Shown here in pieces: positions 38,614 through 47,079 of a stretch of DNA of 64,000 nt. The position numbers and the translations under genes were made by a program. The notes beneath the pieces were generated by a model. That model did no database searches and was not told the origin of the DNA. It saw only the letters and a list, made by a program, of their open reading frames with translations. The DNA is taken from the NCBI GenBank assembly GCA_900541415.1, contig UQJP01000012.1:43577-107576 (forward strand). Reading direction: 5' to 3'. Source of the stretch: an uncultured Odoribacter sp. (lineage in GTDB: Bacteria; Bacteroidota; Bacteroidia; Bacteroidales; Marinifilaceae). The first letter of the stretch is position 1; every line of letters starts with the position of its first letter.

Positions 38614-39395
38614 AATATCTCTTTTCCTAAAATTAATAATGTAACCGATAAGCCAAGGGCGATACAAATAATCAAAATCATGGCATTGATAAGCCGGGAA
38701 AATCCCACCAAAACATGCCCCTCGAGAATGTCCAAAATGGAATTGATCAACGGCACTCCGGGAATCAAATATAAAACACTCGTACCCAAAGCAATATCCT
38801 GGGTCGTCCCCAAACCATAACGCACTCCAGCAGCCGCTATAATAGAAGCGATAAAGGAACAAACGACAAAAATAACCATGTGGTTAAGATGGTATTTTGT
38901 CAGTTCCTGCCGTACCCAAAACCCCACCAATGTCGCTCCCCACACAAGCCCCATAGCCACGGCATCCCCACCGAACAGGCGGCAAAACGCAGCATTGGCA
39001 CAGGCAACCAACAATAAAACTGCCCAGCGCGACATTCTGGAGGTATTGACAATCGCATTAAATTTACGCTGCAACTCATGCAAACCGGGACGGCGGTCAT
39101 AGGCATCCCAACTCAAGGCACTTAAATCTGAAATTGTCCGGAAATTCAAAGCCATTGAAGGAATTCTGCGAACATAGGTACGCCGGATAGAATAATCTCC
39201 CGAATGCTTTACGGTCATTGTTATATTCCGCTGGAAAATAGTCATATCCACCCCATAACCAAACGATTCTGCTATACGCGTAACGTTTTTTACAATTCGG
39301 GAAGTGTGACTGCCCACCGCCATCAATACGGTTGAATAATCCAATAAAAAGTTAGATAGCTCTTGTACTTCTTTCCTATCCTCGGGGATACTCAT
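38610..39395 (-). CDS. ThrE-type threonine/serine exporter, N-terminal half (DUF1212)
   Basis: A 261-residue protein with a cytoplasmic N-terminal region and about five transmembrane helices, equivalent to the first half of ThrE (YjjP-like). Landmarks are YSTVLMAVGSHTSRIVKNV and LYLIPGVPLINSILDILEG. Its start overlaps the stop of the biotin carrier gene by 4 nt and its own stop overlaps the next start, so the two halves and the carrier are translationally coupled. Known family members export threonine/serine; YjjPB of E. coli exports succinate, which would fit the carboxylase context here. Confidence 0.87.
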   Translation of the reverse strand: MSIPEDRKEVQELSNFLLDYSTVLMAVGSHTSRIVKNVTRIAESFGYGVDMTIFQRNITMTVKHSGDYSIRRTYVRRIPSMALNFRTISDLSALSWDAYDRRPGLHELQRKFNAIVNTSRMSRWAVLLLVACANAAFCRLFGGDAVAMGLVWGATLVGFWVRQELTKYHLNHMVIFVVCSFIASIIAAAGVRYGLGTTQDIALGTSVLYLIPGVPLINSILDILEGHVLVGFSRLINAMILIICIALGLSVTLLILGKEIL

Positions 39396-39913
39396 AGTTT
39401 AATTTCGATCAATATTTCGTCTTTACTCACGGTTTGCCCGGCCTTCACACAAACCCGTGTCACCTGTCCCTTATTACCAGCGACAATGGTATTTTGCATT
39501 TTCATAGCTTCAAGCACAGCAAGCGATTCACCTTTATTTACCTCTTGTCCCGGGCTGACCAGAATATCCAGCATCTTACCCGGCATCGGGGCTTTGATAA
39601 TTTCAACGGAAGCAGCACTTTGGTTAGCAGCCAGCAATTTTTTCCGTTTCAGGGAAAATGGAGTCTCTACGGAAAAAGTATAAGACACTCCATTGAGTAG
39701 GATCTCATACTCGTTTTGTTTCCGGGAAACAATTTCCACCGGATAACGCAACCCTTTGTAGGAGAGGATCAGGAATCCGTCGGCTTCCTCCACCAGATCG
39801 ATCCGGAGTTCCTGCCGTTTGAAGCTAAATTCATAATTATTCCGGATTGTAAACTCATATTCTGAATTATTACCGCCGAGGGCGATAACTTTGGTCTTTT
39901 CTTTATTATCCAT
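39392..39913 (-). CDS. Biotin carboxyl carrier protein of acyl-CoA carboxylase/decarboxylase
   Basis: A 173-residue subunit carrying the covalently bound biotin. The C-terminal biotinyl domain holds the lysine in VLEAMKMQN (near residue 138). The preceding 95 residues resemble the connecting (BT-like) region of propionyl-CoA carboxylase alpha chains, and a lysine/alanine linker joins the two. It lies 10 nt after the biotin carboxylase gene and overlaps the exporter gene. It works with the two upstream genes as one enzyme. Confidence 0.92.
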   Translation of the reverse strand: MDNKEKTKVIALGGNNSEYEFTIRNNYEFSFKRQELRIDLVEEADGFLILSYKGLRYPVEIVSRKQNEYEILLNGVSYTFSVETPFSLKRKKLLAANQSAASVEIIKAPMPGKMLDILVSPGQEVNKGESLAVLEAMKMQNTIVAGNKGQVTRVCVKAGQTVSKDEILIEIKL

Positions 39914-39923
39914 CGTGCCAGTC

Positions 39924-41408
39924 TTAAAGATTTCTGATTCGTTTATTCAACACCCAGGGATCGATAGGAGTGTCGGGGCATACCTCCGGCGTATTCTCAT
40001 GAGTATGGGTATATACGGCAAGCAAGGCTGCCAACAGTTCTTCATGAGGCTCACGCCACGTTGTAGAAGCAAGCCGGGTTTCAATAAATGAAGTGTCAAA
40101 ATCACCGCTTCGATAAGTTTCATTATGTAAAACAGATTTACAGAATGGAATGGTGGTGCGGATACCTTTCACATGAAAACGTTCAAGAGCCGATAAGGTA
40201 CGTTCGATAGCCTGTTCACGGGTGTCCCCGGTGACGATCAGCTTAGCCACCATCGAATCGAAGAAAGGAGTGATTTCCGATCCGGGAGCGATACCGGTTT
40301 CAATACGGATATGATTTCCCTGCGGCAGGCGTAATTGCCGGATTGTACCCATGCTCGGAGCAAATCCGGACTGCACGTCCTCGGCATTGATCCGGCATTC
40401 GATCGACCATCCGTTCAGGGAAATCTGCGACTGACGAATAGGCAACTTACGGCCTGCGGCAATATTAAATTGCAATTCCACCAAATCAAGCCCTGTAATT
40501 TCCTCTGTCACGGGATGCTCCACCTGGATACGGGTATTCATTTCCATAAAATAGAAATGTTTTTGATTGTCGAGCAAAAATTCCACCGTACCCAAACTTT
40601 GATAACCGGCGGCTTGTGCCAGTGAAACTGCAGCCTTAGCCATCTTCTTTCTCAGGCGTTCATCGAGAGCGGGAGAAGGTGCCTCCTCCATCAATTTTTG
40701 ATGCTTACGCTGAATGGAACACTCGCGTTCTCCCAAATGGACAACATTTCCATAATTATCGGCCACAATCTGAAATTCGATATGCTTCGGATTCTCAAGA
40801 TATTTTTCAATAAACACAGAAGGGTCGTTAAAAGCGGCTTGCGCTTCAGCAGATGCCACTTTATATAATTGTGTCAAATCTTCGGGTTTCCGGACAATAC
40901 GCATTCCACGTCCTCCCCCACCGGAAACAGCTTTGATAATGACCGGATAACCTAATTTTTCTGCTATGACAGCAGCTTCCCCGGAACTCCCCACAGCTCC
41001 CTGGCTGGCTCCCAGCATAGGAACTCCACTACGGGCGGCAATCTCTTTAGCGGCAACCTTATCTCCCATCAAACGGATTACCTCTGGTGACGGACCGATA
41101 AAAATAACGCCCGCCTGACGGCAACGTTCTGCCAAATCCGCATTTTCCGATAAGTAACCATACCCCGGATGCAAAGATTCGATCCCATGTTGGCAAGCTA
41201 ATCCAACCAAACTGTCAATATCTAAAAACTCCGGTATATCACCGTTTGTTTCCGGAAAATCGATAATCACATCCGCCGCAGACAAATAAACCGCTTCCGG
41301 CTCTTTTACGGTGCGGATCGCATAAGTACGTATTCCCATGCGTTTGGCAGTTCGGGCTATCCGGACAGCAATTTCGCCCCGGTTGGCAATTAAAACTGAT
41401 TTTATCAT
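39924..41408 (-). CDS. Biotin carboxylase subunit (acetyl/propionyl-CoA carboxylase type)
   Basis: A 494-residue ATP-grasp enzyme that carboxylates biotin on the carrier subunit using ATP and bicarbonate. It shows the N-terminal VLIANRGEIAVRIARTAK, the ATP-grasp loop SGGGGRGMRIV, the ERECSIQRKHQKLMEEAPSP segment and the MEMNTRIQVEHPVTE catalytic stretch. The C-terminal extra about 40 residues are unremarkable. It lies 22 nt after the carboxyltransferase gene. Separate from the fatty-acid enzyme, it most likely serves propionyl-CoA/methylmalonyl-CoA interconversion. Confidence 0.92.
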   Translation of the reverse strand: MIKSVLIANRGEIAVRIARTAKRMGIRTYAIRTVKEPEAVYLSAADVIIDFPETNGDIPEFLDIDSLVGLACQHGIESLHPGYGYLSENADLAERCRQAGVIFIGPSPEVIRLMGDKVAAKEIAARSGVPMLGASQGAVGSSGEAAVIAEKLGYPVIIKAVSGGGGRGMRIVRKPEDLTQLYKVASAEAQAAFNDPSVFIEKYLENPKHIEFQIVADNYGNVVHLGERECSIQRKHQKLMEEAPSPALDERLRKKMAKAAVSLAQAAGYQSLGTVEFLLDNQKHFYFMEMNTRIQVEHPVTEEITGLDLVELQFNIAAGRKLPIRQSQISLNGWSIECRINAEDVQSGFAPSMGTIRQLRLPQGNHIRIETGIAPGSEITPFFDSMVAKLIVTGDTREQAIERTLSALERFHVKGIRTTIPFCKSVLHNETYRSGDFDTSFIETRLASTTWREPHEELLAALLAVYTHTHENTPEVCPDTPIDPWVLNKRIRNL

Positions 41409-41430
41409 ACTACGAATAAATTTACTTTAA

Positions 41431-42972
41431 TTAAAGAGGAATGTTTCCATGCTTACGTCTCGGTAAGCTCACCGATTTCTTTTCCAATGATTTCAAAACC
41501 CGGATGATTTTCTGGCGGGTAACGGCAGGATCGATCACTTCGTCGATAAAGCCTTTTTCATTGGCAATATAAGGATTAGCCACTTCATTCCGGTATTGCG
41601 TCAGCAACTCTTTTTTCAAGGTTACCGGATCTTCGGCTGCTTTCAACTCTTTGTGGTAAAGAATAGCGATAGCCCCTTCAGGCCCCATCACGGCTATTTC
41701 AGCCGTGGGCCAGGCAAAATTATAATCACCGCCGATTCCCTTACTGTTCATCACAATATAGGCTCCCCCATAAGATTTACGCAATACAACCGTAATCTTG
41801 GGAACCGTGGCACGGGTATAGGCATACAATAACTTCGCCCCATGCCGGATGATTCCGGCATGTTCCTGATCCGCCCCGGGCAAAAAACCGGGCACATCTT
41901 CCAAGGTTACCACAGGTATATTAAAACTATCACAGAAATTAATAAAGCGGGCTGCTTTAACCGACGAATCCATATCCAGCGTTCCGGCCATAACTTTTGG
42001 CTGGTTCGCAATAATCCCGGTTACATATCCCCCGAAACGGGCCAATCCGATAATGATATTGGCAGCGTAATTCTCAGCTATTTCCAAAAATTTTCCCTTA
42101 TCTGTAATCAACCGGATAATATCCCTCACATCATAAGGTTTATCAGGATCTTCGGGAACAATATCCCGCAGGCTTTCTTCAATCCGGTCTACGGGATCGT
42201 CCGTACTTATAAACGGAGCATTTTCAATATTATTAGAAGGTAAATAAGACAATAGCATTTTTACACCCAGCAGCGTGTTTTCATCATCATTGAACACAAA
42301 ATCGGCAACCCCCGATTTAACAGCATGAACCGAAGCCCCACCCAGTTCTTCCGGTGTGATGGTTTCATTCAATACTTGTTTCACCACATTCGGACCTGTT
42401 ACAAACATATAACTGGTTCCGGCAGTCATAAAAATGAAATCTGTTAAAGCCGGAGAATAAACGGCCCCCCCGGCAGCAGGCCCCATTATAACAGAAATTT
42501 GAGGAATCACCCCCGAAGCCAGTACATTCCGGCGGAAAATCCCTGCATATCCGGCCAAACTGGCCACCCCCTCCTGAATCCGCGCTCCTCCTGAATCGAT
42601 CAAACCCACCACGGGAGAACCGGTTTTCAGCGCCATGTCCTGCACTTTCATGATTTTAGAAGCATGCACAGCCCCCAACGATCCGCCCTGCACATTGAAA
42701 TCCTGAGAATAGGCAAACACCTGCCGTCCATTAACTAATCCGAATCCTGCAATAACTCCGTCACCGAATGAACGTACCGCTTTGCCGAATGAAGTGGGAG
42801 CCGAAGGCGAATAAGCATCCACTTCTTCAAAAGTCCCTTCATCGAAAAGAAGTAAAATTCGTTCCCGGGCAGTTAATTTTCCCCGGTTGTGTTGTTTCTC
42901 TTCATACTCTTCGCCATATTGCAGGGCTAAAGCAGCCTGTCTTTCTTGAAATTTTTCAAAAGATTTTCTCAT
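41431..42972 (-). CDS. Carboxyltransferase subunit, propionyl-CoA carboxylase / methylmalonyl-CoA decarboxylase
   Basis: A 513-residue crotonase-fold carboxyltransferase. Both halves show acyl-CoA binding loops: VGLIDSGGARIQEGVASLAG with IMGPAAGGAVYSPALTDF, and DVPGFLPGADQEHAGIIRHG with KSYGGAYIVMNSKGIGGDYN. It moves CO2 between biotin and propionyl-CoA. In gut Bacteroidetes the same complex can run in the decarboxylating direction during succinate-to-propionate fermentation. No membrane decarboxylase beta subunit is present, so it is not a sodium pump. It is the first gene of the operon, about 120 nt after a cobalamin riboswitch. Confidence 0.9.
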   Translation of the reverse strand: MRKSFEKFQERQAALALQYGEEYEEKQHNRGKLTARERILLLFDEGTFEEVDAYSPSAPTSFGKAVRSFGDGVIAGFGLVNGRQVFAYSQDFNVQGGSLGAVHASKIMKVQDMALKTGSPVVGLIDSGGARIQEGVASLAGYAGIFRRNVLASGVIPQISVIMGPAAGGAVYSPALTDFIFMTAGTSYMFVTGPNVVKQVLNETITPEELGGASVHAVKSGVADFVFNDDENTLLGVKMLLSYLPSNNIENAPFISTDDPVDRIEESLRDIVPEDPDKPYDVRDIIRLITDKGKFLEIAENYAANIIIGLARFGGYVTGIIANQPKVMAGTLDMDSSVKAARFINFCDSFNIPVVTLEDVPGFLPGADQEHAGIIRHGAKLLYAYTRATVPKITVVLRKSYGGAYIVMNSKGIGGDYNFAWPTAEIAVMGPEGAIAILYHKELKAAEDPVTLKKELLTQYRNEVANPYIANEKGFIDEVIDPAVTRQKIIRVLKSLEKKSVSLPRRKHGNIPL

Positions 42973-43094
42973 ACTAAATTAGTTTATACACAATTTAGCT
43001 TCACACAAAATAAAAGAAATAGGAGTGATATTGCCACCAAAAATGGCCGATAAGATCTGACTTTGACTTTATTTCGCGAAAGCATTGTCAATCC

Positions 43095-43258
43095 GCTAAG
43101 GCAGGTATCCTGACTTTCACCGTCTTTACCGTCCTTCCCATCATCATGACAGTGGACATATTCGGAAAAAACTCATGGTGATTACAGTTGCGCGACAGTC
43201 CGTGATTCACACACGGTTCCCTATTCTCCCCATAAGGGGGCACCTAAGCAGTCTGATT
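43095..43258 (-). promoter_or_regulatory. Cobalamin (B12) riboswitch
   Basis: Read on the minus strand, the sequence carries the conserved blocks of the cobalamin riboswitch in order: CTTAGGTGCC, AGGGAACCGTGTGTGAATC, ACTGTCGCGCAACTGTAA, the CCACTG block near 43150, GGGAAGG, and the closing AAGTCAGGATACCTGCC. AGGT and ACCT close the outer helix. It lies about 120 nt before the carboxyltransferase start. No clear intrinsic terminator follows, so control is probably at translation initiation. The genes it precedes are a carboxylase and an exporter rather than the usual B12 transport or synthesis genes. Confidence 0.93.
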
Positions 43259-43285
43259 TATGTATTGTAAAGAACTTTGGTGGTG

Positions 43286-43293
43286 CAAATGTA
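43286..43293 (-). promoter_or_regulatory. TAnnTTTG promoter of the riboswitch-carboxylase operon
   Basis: On the minus strand TACATTTG ends 28 nt before the first conserved riboswitch base, placing the transcript start near 43279. Confidence 0.5.
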
Positions 43294-43554
43294 TAAAATA
43301 ATCCGGTTGATTCTTATTTTCCATTGAAAAGTTTAAAAAACTCTCTGGCCATAGTATTTACGTCCCCCGATTCTTATAACAGCAACATTCCTATCCCTAG
43401 CTAAAGAAGGATTTTCTCCTTGAACTCACGGAAAAAATCGAAGTAATAAATACCCGACATATAGATTTTTAAGGGTCGAAGTTATATTATCAATAATCCG
43501 TATACTTCTATCAAAAGGAAATCACATATAAACTTTTAAGAAATACCGTCACGA

Positions 43555-44331
43555 TCATTTCCATTGATAATGCCGTACCCAATCCACTTCCATCTCAACA
43601 GGCAAATCGGCAGGATCCACTTCTCCAACCCAGCTACCTCCCAATTGCATATCGATCAACAGATATTGCGGAATATCGAAAGGAAATTGCCCCTCTTTCT
43701 CGGTATCGATACGCGGATAGGCAAAATGCCGTTTCCCATTGATATGGAATACCAGGCTATCCGGCCAAAAATCCACTCCATATACATTGAATTCATCCCG
43801 GTTGATAGGAGCCGTACTCCCGTGAGGAGGATTCTTTTCAATTCCTAAGGTATACGTGTAGTGCGAATGTACGGTTTGATAAGCAATAGAATCATTATTC
43901 AGGCGCTCCATAATATCCACTTCTCCCCCCTTAGGCCATCCATACTTTTCCGTTTCATACGGAAGCATCCAAATAGCCGGCCATGCCCCTTTTGCGCCAT
44001 GCAGCCTAGCACGCACCTCGATTCGTCCCCGATGGAAAGAATGCTTTTCTTTAGTCCATACTCCCCCGGTCAAATAAGCAGACGGATCTGTTTCTAAATT
44101 ATCATTTACAATTCCTTTTAAAATCAAAAGCCCGTCACGCATTTCATAGCAACGGTCGTCAAAAGATTGGGTGTTCTGCCAGTCCGGTTTTCCACGGGGA
44201 ATCCGACTCCAAACAGCGGTATCCAATTCCGTTCCGTCAAAATTCTCCTCCCACACCAATTCCCACCCCGGAGTATGGCGGCAGGAAAATGTGAAAGCAA
44301 TTAAAAATAAAAGGAAAATAATCTTCATCAT
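43555..44331 (-). CDS. GH16 beta-glucanase/laminarinase-like lipoprotein
   Basis: A 258-residue glycoside hydrolase of the GH16 beta-jelly-roll family. Starting at 44331 gives a short lipoprotein signal with Cys near residue 17 (AFTFSC); the longer upstream reading only adds a charged leader. The catalytic signature GGEVDIMERLN supplies nucleophile and acid/base Glu with Asp between them (EVDIME). The beta-bulge form of the motif is typical of laminarinases and related beta-1,3-glucanases, agarases and porphyranases. Which of these applies cannot be told here. It is a single gene with no SusCD neighbours. Confidence 0.88.
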   Translation of the reverse strand: MMKIIFLLFLIAFTFSCRHTPGWELVWEENFDGTELDTAVWSRIPRGKPDWQNTQSFDDRCYEMRDGLLILKGIVNDNLETDPSAYLTGGVWTKEKHSFHRGRIEVRARLHGAKGAWPAIWMLPYETEKYGWPKGGEVDIMERLNNDSIAYQTVHSHYTYTLGIEKNPPHGSTAPINRDEFNVYGVDFWPDSLVFHINGKRHFAYPRIDTEKEGQFPFDIPQYLLIDMQLGGSWVGEVDPADLPVEMEVDWVRHYQWK

Positions 44332-44842
44332 CGTTTTGATTTTATAGACTTTTATATTCTCGAATTCCATTTTTTTCATCCGCTCAAAAGAGGAATGATA
44401 AAACGGCAATCCGCTCATCCCATTGACGAAATGGGAGAGGATATTTTGTCCTGTTTGTTAATTTTAGATTTTATTGAATGACCAAATATAAAAAATATAT
44501 TTCAATTATTAAAATATATTTCAATAATATGTCGTTTTTATAAATAAATTACAATACTAATCCTCCTTAAAATTCCATTGCCCAGTCATTAAATGGAGAT
44601 TTATACACTTTTCAAAGCACCGTCTTCTAAAGACCCAAAGTTTTTAGCTAAACAAACTAACTGCTATTGCAATATTTCTTTTGCCAACTTTTGATACTCG
44701 AAGTCTTGATATGGGTACTCACCGTTTGAAATAGAGTTCCTCGGCATCAAACACCTAAAATAGAAACATTTATTACTAAATCTCGGTTTAACTCCCGGTT
44801 TATCCCGACAGCCCCAAACCACGAAATTGTAGAAAAGAAAAA
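44332..44842. other. 511-bp region without a supported gene
   Basis: AT-rich DNA between the GH16 gene and the tRNA terminator. A short open frame ending near 44664 overlaps the tRNA-Gly gene and looks accidental. I see no repeat that would mark an integration site at the tRNA end. Confidence 0.4.
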
Positions 44843-44866
44843 AGGTAGCCACATTCGTAACTACCT
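44843..44866 (-). terminator. Terminator of the tRNA-Tyr/tRNA-Gly transcript
   Basis: On the minus strand AGGTAG and CTACCT form a 6-bp stem over 12 nt followed by TTTTTTCTTTTC, 10 nt after the tRNA-Gly end. Confidence 0.65.
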
Positions 44867-44875
44867 CTGAATCAG

Positions 44876-44948
44876 AGCGGAAAACGGGACTCAAACCCGC
44901 GACCCCCAGCTTGGAAGGCTAGTGCTCTATCGACTGAGCTATTTCCGC
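44876..44948 (-). tRNA. tRNA-Gly (anticodon TCC)
   Basis: On the minus strand GCGGAAA pairs with TTTCCGC in a 7-bp acceptor stem. The D-loop AGCTCAGTCGATAGAGC, the anticodon loop CTTCCAA with TCC, and the T-loop GGTTTGAGTCC are all present. Length is 73 nt; CCA is not encoded. It is 51 nt downstream of tRNA-Tyr in the same transcript. Confidence 0.95.
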
Positions 44949-44999
44949 AGTAAATTTTGATTATGGATGGTGGAGCAGGGGCTTCACGATTCATAATTG

Positions 45000-45082
45000 T
45001 GGGCAGTGATGGATTCGAACCACCGTAAGCGTAAGCTATCTGAGTTACAGTCAGACCCATTTGGCCACTCTGGTAACTGCCC
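45000..45082 (-). tRNA. tRNA-Tyr (anticodon GTA)
   Basis: On the minus strand GGGCAGT pairs with ACTGCCC. The anticodon loop CTGTAAC shows GTA, a long variable arm (GCTTACGCTTACGG region) identifies a class II tRNA, and the T-loop is GGTTCGAATCC. Length is 83 nt; CCA is not encoded. Confidence 0.95.
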
Positions 45083-45115
45083 ATTTCTAAAGAACTCTCG
45101 CTCTGTTTGCGAGTG

Positions 45116-45146
45116 CAAATATACAGCTTTTTATACAGGATGCAAA
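45116..45146 (-). promoter_or_regulatory. Consensus promoter of the tRNA operon
   Basis: On the minus strand TTTG (45146-45143), 19 nt and TATATTTG (45123-45116) match the Bacteroidetes sigma-ABfr consensus exactly, the best promoter in the window. The 30-nt leader before tRNA-Tyr contains a small CTCGC/GCGAG hairpin. Confidence 0.8.
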
Positions 45147-45215
45147 CTTTTTATGAAAAATATTGTTGAATAAAATATGTTTCGGATTTCAATAACCGGT
45201 CTGTAACAAAATAGC

Positions 45216-45250
45216 ACCACCGTTTACTGATACTGCAAGTAAACGGTGGT
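45216..45250 (-). terminator. Hairpin downstream of the metal-uptake locus
   Basis: ACCACCGTTTACT at 45216-45228 pairs perfectly over 13 bp with 45238-45250. It lies 52 nt beyond the stop of the TrmO-FmdE gene on the minus strand and is followed by a short T-containing stretch. Confidence 0.65.
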
Positions 45251-45301
45251 TGAAGAAAGGAATTCTTCAAAATAGAAACAACAAAACAAGTACAACAAAC
45301 T

Positions 45302-46165
45302 TTAATTTATTTCTTCCAGTTCAAAAAGTTGATCAAAATCCAGACGGAGTACCGCCATCCCCTTCTCGGCAGGCGTTAAGTTAGTGGGAAGCTGTTCATT
45401 TATATATTCCCGGTTGGAATTCTTTAAAGTAACCTTCCAGCCTCTCCCCTCCTTATTGATGAGGGAAAACCGCATATTTTCGGGATTCCCGGTCAGAGTC
45501 ATACGATGCGTACCCGGAGTACAGCCTGTCACAAACATCACCCCGTCTATCGGGCAATTTTGCATTTCCATCACCAAACTATAATCGCGTGAATCATCTC
45601 CCCGGACATAAAGTTGCTGCATAGCCTTTGCCGCTCCCATAATGCCTAAAGCCAATCCGGGACAAACATGTCCGTGTAACTGTGCCGCTTTTAAGGTTAA
45701 CTCCTGTGTGTTATTATCCAAAATATTCCGCATAATATCTATCCGGGGAGAATCTAAACGGACTGCATTATGAACATCCTGCTGGTCGAACACAGAGGTA
45801 TCACAATATTTAAGGTCTACTACCGGAGAACCATCCAACGCATCCGCCCCTTCCACATAGAGCTTGTTACCTTCCCGCCGAAGCAACTTAACAGTTGTAA
45901 CGCCAAGGTGATTAGGCCGCCGGGGAGAACGCGAAGCAAATATCCCCCGGACTTCCCCGGTACGGATACGGGACTGCAATTCTGTACGTTTTTCCTGATG
46001 AAAAGAAAATACAAGATCGAGGTAATCACATTGCTCAATATCTTGCAGGCCTTCTCCATACTCCGGTAAAATGTCTATCTCCGATACCTCTTTTTTAATC
46101 AACTCCGGCAATTGGCTGACATGGCAGGCATTGTGCACATAACCGACAGGTTCTAATACGATCAT
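45302..46165 (-). CDS. TrmO (TsaA-like) - FmdE fusion protein
   Basis: A 287-residue protein of two recognisable domains. Residues 1-130 match the TrmO/UPF0066 beta-barrel, the SAM-dependent methyltransferase of t6A37 in tRNA: LEPVGYVHN, then GIFASRSPRRPNHLG and DALDGSPVVDLKY. Residues 155-260 match FmdE, a zinc/metal-binding domain first named in methanogens: LHGHVCPGLALGIMGAAKAM (His164, His166, Cys168) and NCPIDGVMFVTGCTPG (Cys204, Cys215). I start at 46165 because the TrmO fold begins immediately there; ten residues more are possible. It is the last gene of the TonB/ABC locus, which suggests a role linked to the imported metal. Confidence 0.8.
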   Translation of the reverse strand: MIVLEPVGYVHNACHVSQLPELIKKEVSEIDILPEYGEGLQDIEQCDYLDLVFSFHQEKRTELQSRIRTGEVRGIFASRSPRRPNHLGVTTVKLLRREGNKLYVEGADALDGSPVVDLKYCDTSVFDQQDVHNAVRLDSPRIDIMRNILDNNTQELTLKAAQLHGHVCPGLALGIMGAAKAMQQLYVRGDDSRDYSLVMEMQNCPIDGVMFVTGCTPGTHRMTLTGNPENMRFSLINKEGRGWKVTLKNSNREYINEQLPTNLTPAEKGMAVLRLDFDQLFELEEIN

Positions 46166-46248
46166 AATAAATAGTGTTAAAAATGTATACATCATAAAAT
46201 CAAAAATTTAAAACTTTATAATATCCAAATGACGATTGTGTTTTCTTC

Positions 46249-47001
46249 CTATTGCGGGATAATACAAATGCAATCTTTATGGTGTAATACTTCCACCTGT
46301 ATATCATACAGATTTTCAATATTTTCCGGAGTGTAAACAGATTGTAAGCCGGATGCAAACACTTGTCCCTGCTTTAACATCAAAGCTTTATTACAAAAAC
46401 GGGCAGCCATATTAATATCATGGATGGTGATGATAACGATCAATCCTTCTCCAGCCAATTGTTGTAAAAGCCTCATGACTTTCATCTGATGGTTTATATC
46501 TAAATTCGCAATCGGTTCATCCAGTAAAAGAACCGCAGGTTGCTGGGCAAGTGCTCTGGCTATAAACACGCGTTGCCGTTGTCCCCCGCTCAGGGTATTC
46601 AGAGGACGCATAGCAACCTGTTCCAATTCTAACCGGGCTAATAGATCGGCCACTAATTCCATATCCCCAGCCAGGGGGCGGCTACCGATATAAGGCTTTC
46701 GCCCCAATAATACGGTATCGAACACACTAATTCCACAAGTTGTTTCCTCCGACTGTGGGATATAAGCCATCGTACGCGATAAGCGGGAAGCAGGAATCAA
46801 CGGTAATGGAATTTCGTTTATTTGAATACAACCTTCATCTGTTTTCAATATCCGGCTGATACATTTCAATAATGTACTTTTCCCCGAACCGTTCTGTCCG
46901 ATAATGGCCAGCATATCCCCATTCCCCACCTCAAAAGAAATGTGTTCCAATGCCCGGCATCCATTATAACTAAAAGAAACATCGTTCACTCTTACTTCCA
47001 T
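46249..47001 (-). CDS. ABC transporter ATPase for metal chelate uptake (FecE/BtuD type)
   Basis: A 250-residue ATPase when started at 47001 (MEVRVNDVSFSY); a longer reading to 47043 is possible. Walker A is IIGQNGSGKST, the signature is LSGGQRQRVFIARAL, Walker B is VLLLDEPIANLD and the switch histidine lies in IVIITIHDINMAARF. It energises the permease encoded just upstream (78 nt). The family imports ferric siderophores, haem, cobalamin or, in some bacteria, nickel/cobalt chelates. Confidence 0.92.
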   Translation of the reverse strand: MEVRVNDVSFSYNGCRALEHISFEVGNGDMLAIIGQNGSGKSTLLKCISRILKTDEGCIQINEIPLPLIPASRLSRTMAYIPQSEETTCGISVFDTVLLGRKPYIGSRPLAGDMELVADLLARLELEQVAMRPLNTLSGGQRQRVFIARALAQQPAVLLLDEPIANLDINHQMKVMRLLQQLAGEGLIVIITIHDINMAARFCNKALMLKQGQVFASGLQSVYTPENIENLYDIQVEVLHHKDCICIIPQ

Positions 47002-47079
47002 GACAACCATTTTATAAAATCCCCAATAAAAAAATTTCTTCAATTTACAGTCTTTATCTTCTCCATACCCGGATTTATC

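Larger units (their letters stand above)
42973..43554. other. 582-bp intergenic region
   Basis: It contains the cobalamin riboswitch (43095-43258) and its promoter box. The remaining 260 bp towards the GH16 stop codon show no gene or strong hairpin. Confidence 0.5.

Noticed and set aside
38614..38862. Longer N-terminus for the C-terminal ThrE half
   Set aside because: It would lie wholly within the preceding gene in another frame and does not resemble the family; the 4-nt overlap start at 38613 is far better.
44664..44894. Small minus-strand frame downstream of tRNA-Gly, considered as an integrase remnant
   Set aside because: It starts inside the tRNA gene and runs through the tRNA terminator; no att-like repeat of the tRNA end was seen.
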